A stretch of DNA of 64,000 bases, from assembly GCA_018902755.1 (NCBI GenBank), contig JAHIQI010000071.1:1-64000 (forward strand), in the 5' to 3' direction. Shown here in pieces: positions 16,960 through 25,256 of this stretch. This DNA is from Pseudomonadota bacterium (GTDB lineage: Bacteria > Desulfobacterota > Desulfarculia > Desulfarculales > Desulfarculaceae). Numbering within the stretch: the first letter of the stretch is position 1; every line of letters starts with the position of its first letter. The notes beneath the pieces are model-generated. The model did no database searches and was not told where the DNA came from. It saw nothing but the letters and a program-made list of their open reading frames with translations. A program made the position numbers and the translations under genes.

Positions 16960-19005
16960 CTAGTTGTACTTGGTGCGGTAGTAGCAAATCAGTCCGCAGT
17001 TGAGGCAGCGCTTGGCCTCTTCCCGCGCCGCTTGTTCGCTCAGGCCCAGCTCGGCCTCGGCGGTGCCGTTCAATATGGCCAGCTCGTCGGCCACGGGCAT
17101 GGGCTGGCGTGCGGGGGCTTCGAGCAGGTTGAAGACCTGATTCACGGTGAGCACCTTGGCGCTCTTGGCCAGCATGCCCTCGGGCGGGGCCACTTCCTCG
17201 CCGCCCAGCAGCTGGTTCACCGAGGCCGCCGCCCGGCGTCCGGCGCCGATGGCCTCCACCGCGGCTCGGAAGTCGCTGATGGCCTCCTCGGCCTGGAACA
17301 GGCCGCCCTGGCCGCCGCTGGGCGGGGCGTAGGGCATCACCGTGCGCCAGGCGTCTCCGGTGAGCTTGCCTTCCTCGTCCCGGGGCGAGGTGGGGGTGAA
17401 GATGGCGCCGGGCACCCTCCCGCTGGCCGCCACCACCGTGTCCACGGCCAGGGTCTCCTGGCGCGCGGCCTGGCCGTTGGCGGGCTGGCGGTAGGTGAGG
17501 CCGGTCAAGCGGCCGCCGGTGCCCTCCAGGCTGACGACCGTGGCCTTGAAGCGCATCTTGATGCCCTCTTCCCGGGCCTTCTCCAACTCCGCGGGGGCCA
17601 CGCCGGTGGCGTCCTCGCCCGCGGGCCAGAGGATGGTGATCTCCTTGGCCCCGCGCTTTTGGCAGCCGCGGGCCGCGGCCAGGGTCTGCTTGCCGCCGCC
17701 CACCAGCACCACCCGCGAGCCCAGCTGAACCTCGCGGCCTTGGGCCCAGGAGAGCATCAGGGGCAGCAACAGCTCCAGGCCGGGCATGCCAGGCTTCATG
17801 TGGGCGGGGTCGCCCAGCATGAGCGCCGCGTCCCAGCCGCCGGTGGCCAAAACCACCATGTCGAAGCCCTCGGCGTACAAGGAGCCCAGGTCGAAGTCCC
17901 GGCCCAAGCTCTGGCCGGTCTTGGCCTCCACGCCCATGGCCAGGATGCCCTCGACCTCCCAGTCCAGCACCTCGCGGGGCAGGCGCTCGGGCGGGATGGC
18001 GGTGCGCAGCAGGCCGCCCAGCGCGTCACGAGCCTCGTAGATCACCGGGCTGTGGCCCAGGCGGGCCAGGAAGTAGGCGGTGGACAGGCCTTCCACGCCG
18101 CCGCCGATGACCGCCACCTTCTTGCCGGTGGCCGGGGCCTTGTAGGGCATGACCCGCTGGCCGCTCTCGCGCTCATGGTCGGCCACGAAGCGCTTGAGGG
18201 GGTTGATGGCCACCGCCTCGTCGGCCAGGTTGCGCCGGCACTCGGTCTCGCAGGGGTGGGGGCAGATGCGCCCGCAGATGAGCGGCAGGGGGTTGCGCTC
18301 CTTGATGACCGCCAGAGCTCCCGCGTAGTCGCCCTGGGCGGTGCGCTTGATCTGCTGGGGGATGTCGATGCCCGCGGGACAGCGGCGCTGGCAGGGGGCC
18401 GAGCAATCCTCCACGGTGATTTCGTCCATGATGCGGTTGCTCACCGAGGTGAGGCCCATGATGCCCACCGGGCAGGTGCGCTCGCAGGTGCCGCAGCCGG
18501 TGCAGCGGTATTCGTCCACCACCGGCAGGCCGTCGGGGCCTATGCTCAGGGCGTCGAAGGGGCAGGCCTGCACGCAGGAGCCCAGGCCGATGCAGCCCAC
18601 CGGGCATTCCTTGGGGCCGCCGGCCAAAAGGATGGCCGCCCGGCAGTCGGCCGCGCCGCTGTAGCGGTACTTGAGGTCGGCCCGTTGCAGGGGATAGCGG
18701 CAGCCCACCTGGGCGATCTGGGGTTCGGTTTCCGAGACGCTGACCCCCAGGATGGCGGCCACGGCCACGGCCACCGAGGGACCGCCGCCTACGCAGCCGT
18801 TGGGGGCCATGTTGCCCCTGGCGATCTGCCCGGCGGCGGTGGCGCAACCGGCATAGCCGCAGCCTCCGCAGTTGGCCCCGGGCAGAGCCTCCTCAATGGC
18901 GGCCACCAGAGGGTCTACTTCCACGTAGAACATCTTGGCCGCTACGCCCAAACCCATGGCCGCCAGGCATCCCAATCCACCCAGTGCCAAGGCTTCTATG
19001 ATCAT
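16960..19005 (-). CDS. RnfB-type Fe-S domain fused to GltD-like FAD oxidoreductase
   Basis: 681 residues. The N-terminal helix and GANCGGCGYAGC site are RnfB-like; two ferredoxin sites follow (CIGLGSCVQACPFDAL; CTGCGTCERTCPVGIM), then a GltD-type Fe-S region (CSAPCQRRCPAGIDIPQQI; CGRICPHPCETEC). The FAD motif is VIGGGVEGLSTAY. The second dinucleotide site reads VLVGGGKQTLAAARG, whereas GltD/NfnB proteins usually have GGGNxAxD. A C-terminal CLNCGLIC is also present. It is the first gene of the formate dehydrogenase operon, with GAGGGAG as ribosome site. It probably transfers electrons between formate dehydrogenase, ferredoxin and a pyridine nucleotide; bifurcation is inference. Confidence 0.82.
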   Translation of the reverse strand: MIIEALALGGLGCLAAMGLGVAAKMFYVEVDPLVAAIEEALPGANCGGCGYAGCATAAGQIARGNMAPNGCVGGGPSVAVAVAAILGVSVSETEPQIAQVGCRYPLQRADLKYRYSGAADCRAAILLAGGPKECPVGCIGLGSCVQACPFDALSIGPDGLPVVDEYRCTGCGTCERTCPVGIMGLTSVSNRIMDEITVEDCSAPCQRRCPAGIDIPQQIKRTAQGDYAGALAVIKERNPLPLICGRICPHPCETECRRNLADEAVAINPLKRFVADHERESGQRVMPYKAPATGKKVAVIGGGVEGLSTAYFLARLGHSPVIYEARDALGGLLRTAIPPERLPREVLDWEVEGILAMGVEAKTGQSLGRDFDLGSLYAEGFDMVVLATGGWDAALMLGDPAHMKPGMPGLELLLPLMLSWAQGREVQLGSRVVLVGGGKQTLAAARGCQKRGAKEITILWPAGEDATGVAPAELEKAREEGIKMRFKATVVSLEGTGGRLTGLTYRQPANGQAARQETLAVDTVVAASGRVPGAIFTPTSPRDEEGKLTGDAWRTVMPYAPPSGGQGGLFQAEEAISDFRAAVEAIGAGRRAAASVNQLLGGEEVAPPEGMLAKSAKVLTVNQVFNLLEAPARQPMPVADELAILNGTAEAELGLSEQAAREEAKRCLNCGLICYYRTKYN

Positions 19006-19281
19006 CTGGCCGGTCTCCCTCGTTGCTGGTTTGATCCTTTTCGCCCCCCAACGGGCCGCGCATCAGGCCCTGGAGCGGAAAGGCTTTTGTGAGAACGCGC
19101 ACAAAAACCAGGGGTTTTTTCTCTCAAGCTGTTGGCTCTTGGCCGCCCCTGGCTTCAACCATCATCGAAATAAGCTATAGTAGTTGACTGATTGACAAAG
19201 AAGCTTACTCCAAAGGAGAATTTCACACAAGAAAATAAGGCGGAAATCGCCCGGTTCCGCCCCTTGGGGGCTAGGCCCTTG
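19006..19281. other. divergent intergenic region between fdh operon and RND efflux operon
   Basis: Should hold the promoter of the leftward fdh operon, but I could not assign convincing -35/-10 boxes for it. It contains a hairpin GGCGGAA...TTCCGCC (19239-19261) and an AT-rich stretch near 19160-19240. No coding signal. Confidence 0.45.
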
Positions 19282-19310
19282 TTGAAACCCGCCAACTATT
19301 TGCGCACAAT
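19282..19310 (+). promoter_or_regulatory. sigma-70-type promoter of the RND efflux operon
   Basis: TTGAAA (19282-19287), 17-base spacer, CACAAT (19305-19310), about 50 bases before the first start codon. Pattern match only. Confidence 0.5.
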
Positions 19311-19358
19311 AGTAGAGTGCCGTTGCTCCTTAATATTTCAATAATTGTTAGGCGGTCA

Positions 19359-20837
19359 ATGTTTTCTCGCCTGTCCCGCAAAATTCGCCCCACGGCCTGG
19401 TGGGCCGCCGCCTTGGCGGCGTCGCTGACCCTGGCCCTGGGCTGCGCCACGGCCCAGCCCAAGAGCTACGAGGCCATAAAGGCCCAGCGCGCCGCCGCGC
19501 CCACGGCCGGTGCCAAGGACAAGCCCAGCGCCCTGCCCGAGGCCAAGGTCCCGGACCGGCTCAGCCTGCGCCAGGCGGTGGGCCTGGCCCTGGCCCACAG
19601 CCCGGACCAGGACATGGCCCTGGCCCGCATCCGCCAGTCCGAGGCCCTGGTGGACCAGGCCCTGGCCGCCTTCTGGCCGGTGCTCCGGGCCCAGGGCGCC
19701 TACCAGCGGGGCGACGCGCCCAGCGCCTACCTGTTTTCCACCATCGACCAGCGCACCCTGGGCAACAACGTAAACTTCAATCAGCCCGGCACCTTCCAGA
19801 ACTTCGAGGCCGGGCTCCAGGCCCAATGGAACCTCTACCGGGGCGGGCGTGACCTCTTGCGCCGCCGCATGGCCGCCACCGGCCTGGAGATCAGCCGCCT
19901 GGACCGTCAGAGCGTGGAAAACGCCCTGGTGGCCTCGGTGATCCAGGCCTTTTACAATGGCCTGGCTGCCCGTGATTTCGCGGACATAGCCGCGCAGAGC
20001 CAAAAGACGGTGGAGGCCCAGCTGCGCTCCATGCGCCTGCGCTACGAGGCGGGCGGGGCGCTCAAGGCGGACGTGCTCTCCCTGGAAGTGCGTCTGGCCC
20101 AGGCCCAGGAGGACCGGGTGCGGGCCGAAAACCAGCACCGCCTGGCCTTGGCCGCCCTGGCCAACCTCATGGGGGCCGACCCGGACTCCCAGTTCGCCCT
20201 GGAGCAGGGCGACGCGCCCCAGGCCAAGACCCCGGCCGCCTACCGCGACGGCCTGGCCCTGGCCCTGGAACTGCGGCCCGAGCTGAAAATGGCCCGCCGC
20301 CAAGTGGAGCGGGCGGCCATGGCCGTGGACCAGGCCCGGGCGGGCTATCTGCCCAGCCTGGACGCCCAGGGCAAGGTGTACCTGGACGCCCCCACCCCCG
20401 GTCAGTTCGAGAGCGAAAACACCAACTGGATTGCGGGCTTGGTGCTCAACTGGGACCTGTTCACCGGACTGAGCACCGACGCCCAGGTGCGGGCCGCCGC
20501 CGCCGGTCTGGAGCGCATGCTGGCCGCGGACCGCAAGACCACCCGCCAGGTGCAGCTGGAAGTTAAAAGCGCTTACTTGAACCTTACCGCCGCCCAGGCC
20601 CGCTGCCGGGTGAGCCAGGCCAGCCTGGCCAGCGCCGATCAGTCGTTGACCCTGGTGCAGCGCCAGTTCGACGGCGGGGCGGCCACGGTCACCCGCTATC
20701 TGGAAGCCGAGTTGGACCTTACCAGGGCCCGCCAAAGGGCCGCCGCCGCCCGCTACGACAAGGCCAAGGCCACCGCCGACATCGCCCGCTCCCTGGGCTT
20801 GTGGGCCCGCCGGGAGGAAGTTCGCCATGCGCGCTAA
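19359..20837 (+). CDS. TolC-family outer-membrane efflux lipoprotein
   Basis: 492 residues. A signal peptide ends in a lipobox (LALGC, Cys29), so the protein is lipidated and outer-membrane anchored like OprM. Two repeats of the outer-membrane-efflux helical hairpin follow (LSLRQAVGLALAHSPD..., and the second half from AYRDGLALALELRPEL). It forms the outer-membrane channel of the RND pump encoded downstream. The ATG at 19359 is preferred to an in-frame GTG at 19317 because the latter adds residues before the signal peptide. Its last 11 bases overlap the adaptor gene. Confidence 0.88.
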   Translation: MFSRLSRKIRPTAWWAAALAASLTLALGCATAQPKSYEAIKAQRAAAPTAGAKDKPSALPEAKVPDRLSLRQAVGLALAHSPDQDMALARIRQSEALVDQALAAFWPVLRAQGAYQRGDAPSAYLFSTIDQRTLGNNVNFNQPGTFQNFEAGLQAQWNLYRGGRDLLRRRMAATGLEISRLDRQSVENALVASVIQAFYNGLAARDFADIAAQSQKTVEAQLRSMRLRYEAGGALKADVLSLEVRLAQAQEDRVRAENQHRLALAALANLMGADPDSQFALEQGDAPQAKTPAAYRDGLALALELRPELKMARRQVERAAMAVDQARAGYLPSLDAQGKVYLDAPTPGQFESENTNWIAGLVLNWDLFTGLSTDAQVRAAAAGLERMLAADRKTTRQVQLEVKSAYLNLTAAQARCRVSQASLASADQSLTLVQRQFDGGAATVTRYLEAELDLTRARQRAAAARYDKAKATADIARSLGLWARREEVRHAR

Positions 20838-21903
20838 GAGTCTGAAGCTACTGACTGTTATCGCCGGTTGCCTGGCCCTGGCGGCCCTGATCCTCTACAC
20901 CGGCGGCTTCTTGGACTTCGGCAAGATCGCGCCGGGGCGGGTGGCGGCCCAGCCCCAGGCCGCGCCCAAGGGCGAGTTGGTCAAGGCCAAGCGGGTGGAA
21001 CTGCCGATGAACTACCAGGCCGTGGGCACCCTGCGCCCGGTGAGCGAGATCAGGGTGGAGGCCCGGGTGCCGGGGCGCATCCTGTCGCTCAAGGCGGAGC
21101 CTGGCCAGATAGTAAAGGAAAACCAGGAGTTGGTGGTTTTGGACGGCCGGGAGTACCGGGCCAGGTTGGAGCAGGCCCGCCAGGGGCTGGCCGAAACCAG
21201 GGCGGTGGTGCAGCGGACCCGCTCCGAGCACCAAAGGATAAAGCGTTTACTTGAAGGTAAGGCGGCCACCCAACGCCAGATGGAGCAGGCCACCGAGGGC
21301 CTGGATAGAGCTTTGGCCCAGGAGGCCCAGGCCAAGCGCCAGGTGGAGCAGGCCTCCCTGGCCCTGGGCTACACCAGGGTCAGCGCCCCGGTGGCGGGCA
21401 GGGTGCTCCAGCGCCTGGCCGAGCCGGGAGACCTGGCCCTGCCCGGACGGCCCCTGCTGCTCATGGAGGCGGGCCGGGGCCTGCGCCTGGAGGCCCTGGT
21501 GCCCGAGCGCCTGGTGGGCCGGGTGCGGCCGGGCCAGGAGCTCACCGTGGAACTGCCCGCCCAGGGCAAGCAGTTCGCCGCCAAGGTGGAGCAGATCGTG
21601 CCTTCGGCCGACCCGGCCACCCGCAGTTTTTTGGTGAAGGCGAACCTGCCCCACGCCCCCGAGCTGTTCGCGGGCATGTACGGTCGCCTGCTCATCCCGG
21701 TGGGCAGCCGCCCGGCGGTCTTGATCCCGGCCAAGGCCATCCAGATGGTGGGCCAACTGGAGATGGTCACCATCAAGCAGGAAGGCGCCTGGCAGCGGGT
21801 CATGGTCACCACCGGCCGGAGCCAAGGCGACACGGTGGAGGTGCTTTCCGGACTGGGGGGCGGCGAGGAGCTGCTGATACCGGCAGAGGGCCATGGCCGC
21901 TAA
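20827..21903 (+). CDS. RND efflux periplasmic adaptor (membrane fusion protein)
   Basis: 358 residues. N-terminal membrane anchor (VIAGCLALAALILYTG), then lipoyl/barrel-sandwich halves (RVPGRILSLKAEPGQIVKENQELVVLD and YTRVSAPVAGRVLQRLAEPGD, each split around a coiled coil rich in Gln/Ala) and a beta-barrel plus membrane-proximal domain. HlyD/AcrA family. Overlaps both neighbours by 11 bases, so the tripartite pump is made from one coupled transcript. Confidence 0.92.
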   Translation: MRAKSLKLLTVIAGCLALAALILYTGGFLDFGKIAPGRVAAQPQAAPKGELVKAKRVELPMNYQAVGTLRPVSEIRVEARVPGRILSLKAEPGQIVKENQELVVLDGREYRARLEQARQGLAETRAVVQRTRSEHQRIKRLLEGKAATQRQMEQATEGLDRALAQEAQAKRQVEQASLALGYTRVSAPVAGRVLQRLAEPGDLALPGRPLLLMEAGRGLRLEALVPERLVGRVRPGQELTVELPAQGKQFAAKVEQIVPSADPATRSFLVKANLPHAPELFAGMYGRLLIPVGSRPAVLIPAKAIQMVGQLEMVTIKQEGAWQRVMVTTGRSQGDTVEVLSGLGGGEELLIPAEGHGR

Positions 21904-24900
21904 CCTGCCTGAAAATGATCAGCCCCGCCTGGGCCTCATGGCCCGGCTGGTGCGGCCGTTCGTCACCGGGCATCTCTCGGTCCTGCTGATGATCCTGGCC
22001 GTGGCCCTGGGCGCGGCGGCGGTGATGCTCACTCCCCGCGAGGAGGAGCCCCAGATCGTGGTGCCCCTGGCCGACGTCATGGTCAGCGCGCCGGGGGCCT
22101 CCGCCGCCGAGGTGGAGCGCCTGGTCACCACCCCCCTGGAGCGCCTGTTATGGCAGATCGACGGGGTGGAGCACGTCTACTCCCAGTCCCGCCGGGGCCA
22201 AGCGGTGGTCACGGTGCGCTTCTTCGTGGGCCAGGACCGGGAGCGCTCCCTGGTCAAGCTCTACAACAAGATCGCCATGAACATCGACACCGTGCCTCCC
22301 CTGGTCACCGGCTGGGTGGTCAAGCCGGTGGAGATCGACGACGTACCCATCGTCACCCTCACCCTGCATTCGGCCCGCTACTCCGACTACGAGCTACGGC
22401 GCATGGCCGAGGAGATGCTCTTCTACCTGTCCCAGGTGCCCGACATCTCCCGCACCGGCATCGTGGGCGGGCGGCCCCGCCAGCTACGGGTGGAGCTGTT
22501 GCCCCAATCCCTGGCCGCCCACGGGCTCACCGCCCTGGCGGTGCAACAGGCCTTGAGCGGGGCCGACGCCGCGGCCCTGGCCGGGAGCTTCGACCAGGCG
22601 GGGCAGAGCTATGAGCTCACCAGCGACTCCTTCCTCACCAGCCCCCGCCAGGTGGGCGAGCTGGTGGTGGGGGTGCACCAGGGACGCCCGGTGTACCTGC
22701 GCGACGTGGCCAAGATCATCGACGGCCCGGCCGAGGCCGAAACCTACAGCCGCATCGGCTTCGGACGTCTGTGGCTGAAGGACCAGGGCCGCCCGGCCGA
22801 CCAGCCGCCCCAGAACGCGGTAACCATCGCCCTGGCCAAAAAGCGGGGCACCAACGCGGTCGGCGTGGCCCAGGAGATCCTGGAGCGGGCCGAGGGGCTA
22901 AAGCAAAAGATACTGCCCGCCGGGGTGGGGCTCACCGTGACCCGCAACTACGGCCAGACCGCCCAGACCAAGAGCGACGAGCTGATGAACTCGCTGTTCT
23001 TCGCGGTGCTCACCGTGGTGGCCCTGTTGGCCTTCACCCTGGGCTGGCGCGAGGCGCTCATCGTGGCCATCGCGGTGCCCCTGTCGTTCGCCATGGCCCT
23101 GTTCGTCAACTACCTGTTCGGCTACACCATCAACCGGGTGACCATGTTCGCCCTGATCCTCTCCCTGGGCCTGGTGGTGGACGACCCCATCACCAACGTG
23201 GACAACATCCAGCGCCACATCCGCATGGGCAAGCGCAACCCCCTGGACGCCACCCTGGTGGCGGTCAACGAGGTGATGCCCCCGGTGATCATGTCCACCC
23301 TGGCCATCATCGTCAGCTTCGCGCCCATGTTTTTCATCACCGGCATGATGGGCCCCTACATGGCCCCCATGGCCGCCAACGTGCCGCTGACCGTGACCTT
23401 CAGCACCCTGTGGGCCCTGACCGTGGTGCCCTGGCTCAGCTACCGCCTGCTCAGGCGCCTGGCCCCCGCCAAGGGCCAGGCCGGGGATGAGCCCAAGCCG
23501 CCCGAGGAGACGACCTCCCCGCTCCTGCGGCGCTCTTACGGGGCGGTGGTGCGCCCGTTCCTGGAGCACCGCTCTTTGCGCTGGGCCCTGGGTCTGGCCA
23601 TCGTGGCGGCGCTGATCGTCTCGGTGTCCCTGGTGGCCCTGCGCCTGGTGCCGGTGAAGATGCTGCCCTTTGACAACAAGAACGAGTTCCAGCTGGTGCT
23701 GGACCTGCCCGAGGGCACCACCCTGGAGTCCACCGACCGGGCGGTAAGGGCCTTCGAGGACTACCTGGCCGGGGTGCCCGAGGTGATCGACTTCACCTCC
23801 ACGGTGGGCTCGGCCTCGCCCATGGACTTCAACGGCATGGTGCGCAACTACTACCTGCGGCGCGGGGGCAACGTGGCCGACATCCGGGTGAACCTGGTGC
23901 CCAAGGAAAAGCGCGAGCAGCAGAGCCACGAGATCATGCTGCGCCTGCGCAGTGACCTCACGGACCTGGCCAAGCGCCACGGGGTGAACCTCAAGCTGGT
24001 GGAGCTGCCGCCAGGCCCGCCGGTGCTGGCCACGGTGGTGGCCGAGGTCTACGGCCGCCCCGGCACCCCCTACGCCGACCTGATCAAGGGGGCGGCCATG
24101 GTGCGCCAGGTCATGGGGGCCGAGGAGTTGGTGGTGGACATCGACGACTCCAGCGAGGAGGTGCGGCCCCGCTGGGACTTCGTGGTGGACAAGGAAAAGG
24201 CGGGCCTGCACGGGGTGAGCACCGGGCGCATCATTGAGACCCTGCGCCTGGCCCTGGGCGGGGCCCAGCCCGCTGCGGTGCACCTGGACCACGAGCGCCA
24301 GCCCCTGCCGGTGCGCCTCATCCTGCCCCGCCTGGCCCGCTCCAGCCCGGAGGATCTGAGCCAGCTTCCCCTGGCCACGGCTCAGGGAGGCAGCGTGCCC
24401 CTGGGCGAGCTGGGCAGCTTCCAGCGGATGGACAGCGAACAGCCGGTGATGCACAAGGACCTCAGGCCGGTGGTGCTGGTCTATTCCGAGCTGGCCGGGC
24501 GCTCCCCGGCCACGGCCATCATGGACATGGAGGCCAGGCTGGCCGAGCAGAAACTGCCGTCCGGGGTGGAGGTGTCCTGGGACGGCGAGGGCGAATGGCA
24601 CATCACCCTCAGAGTCTTCCGCGACCTGGGCCTGGCCTTTGGCGCGGCCCTGGTGGGCATCTTCATCCTGCTGGTGGTGCAGACCGGCAGCTTCTTGGTG
24701 CCCCCGCTGCTGATGGTGGCCATACCGCTCACCCTGCTGGGCATCATGCCCGGCTTCTGGCTGTTGAACCTGGTGGGCGCGGGCCAGGTGGCCGGCCTGC
24801 CCAACCCCATCTTCTTCACCGCCACCAGCATGATCGGCATGATCGCCCTGGGCGGCATCGTCATCCGCAACTCGGTGGTCCTGATCGAGTTTGTGCACAA

Positions 24901-25153
24901 CCAGCTGGACGAGGGGCTAACCTTCCAGGAGGCCGTCCTGGCCAGCGGGGCGGTGCGTTTCAGGCCCATCGTGCTCACCGCCGCCACCACCGCCCTGGGG
25001 GCCTGGCCCATCACCCTGGACCCCATCTTCTCGGGCCTGGCCTGGGCCCTCATCTTCGGCCTGGCGGCCTCCACCGCCTTCAGCCTGCTGGTGGTGCCGG
25101 TGGCCTACTACGCCCTGTACCGCAAAAAGCTGGGTGCGGGCCAAAGCGCCTGA
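21893..25153 (+). CDS. RND-family efflux transporter (AcrB/MdtB-like)
   Basis: 1086 residues, the typical length. Twelve membrane helices are visible as TM1 (LSVLLMILAVALGAAAVML), the TM2-6 cluster around residues 360-530 and the second half from about 890. The periplasmic porter repeats carry SAPGASAAEVERLVTTPLE. The proton-relay TM4 region contains LSLGLVVDDPITNVDNIQRH, so the usual double Asp is present. The hydrophobic-efflux subfamily is more likely than heavy-metal CzcA; the substrate is unknown. The neighbouring two-component system probably controls expression. Confidence 0.92.
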   Translation: MAANLPENDQPRLGLMARLVRPFVTGHLSVLLMILAVALGAAAVMLTPREEEPQIVVPLADVMVSAPGASAAEVERLVTTPLERLLWQIDGVEHVYSQSRRGQAVVTVRFFVGQDRERSLVKLYNKIAMNIDTVPPLVTGWVVKPVEIDDVPIVTLTLHSARYSDYELRRMAEEMLFYLSQVPDISRTGIVGGRPRQLRVELLPQSLAAHGLTALAVQQALSGADAAALAGSFDQAGQSYELTSDSFLTSPRQVGELVVGVHQGRPVYLRDVAKIIDGPAEAETYSRIGFGRLWLKDQGRPADQPPQNAVTIALAKKRGTNAVGVAQEILERAEGLKQKILPAGVGLTVTRNYGQTAQTKSDELMNSLFFAVLTVVALLAFTLGWREALIVAIAVPLSFAMALFVNYLFGYTINRVTMFALILSLGLVVDDPITNVDNIQRHIRMGKRNPLDATLVAVNEVMPPVIMSTLAIIVSFAPMFFITGMMGPYMAPMAANVPLTVTFSTLWALTVVPWLSYRLLRRLAPAKGQAGDEPKPPEETTSPLLRRSYGAVVRPFLEHRSLRWALGLAIVAALIVSVSLVALRLVPVKMLPFDNKNEFQLVLDLPEGTTLESTDRAVRAFEDYLAGVPEVIDFTSTVGSASPMDFNGMVRNYYLRRGGNVADIRVNLVPKEKREQQSHEIMLRLRSDLTDLAKRHGVNLKLVELPPGPPVLATVVAEVYGRPGTPYADLIKGAAMVRQVMGAEELVVDIDDSSEEVRPRWDFVVDKEKAGLHGVSTGRIIETLRLALGGAQPAAVHLDHERQPLPVRLILPRLARSSPEDLSQLPLATAQGGSVPLGELGSFQRMDSEQPVMHKDLRPVVLVYSELAGRSPATAIMDMEARLAEQKLPSGVEVSWDGEGEWHITLRVFRDLGLAFGAALVGIFILLVVQTGSFLVPPLLMVAIPLTLLGIMPGFWLLNLVGAGQVAGLPNPIFFTATSMIGMIALGGIVIRNSVVLIEFVHNQLDEGLTFQEAVLASGAVRFRPIVLTAATTALGAWPITLDPIFSGLAWALIFGLAASTAFSLLVVPVAYYALYRKKLGAGQSA

Positions 25154-25256
25154 GCCCGCCAGCGCTTCAGCAATAAACTTGGGAAAGGGGCCGCCGCGTT
25201 ATATATTGGGGCGGCGTGGGGCGCATCTCCCCCGGCCCCGCGCGGGAGGTTGCGTT

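Noticed and set aside
16297..19092. 931-codon plus-strand frame opposite the formate dehydrogenase partners
   Set aside because: Antisense shadow; the minus-strand frames carry all the Fe-S and flavin motifs. The same applies to long antisense frames at 4531-6435, 22898-24898 and 59557-61908.
19317..19358. GTG start for the TolC-like protein
   Set aside because: It adds 14 residues before a normal lipoprotein signal peptide and lies within ten bases of the -10 box of the best promoter candidate.
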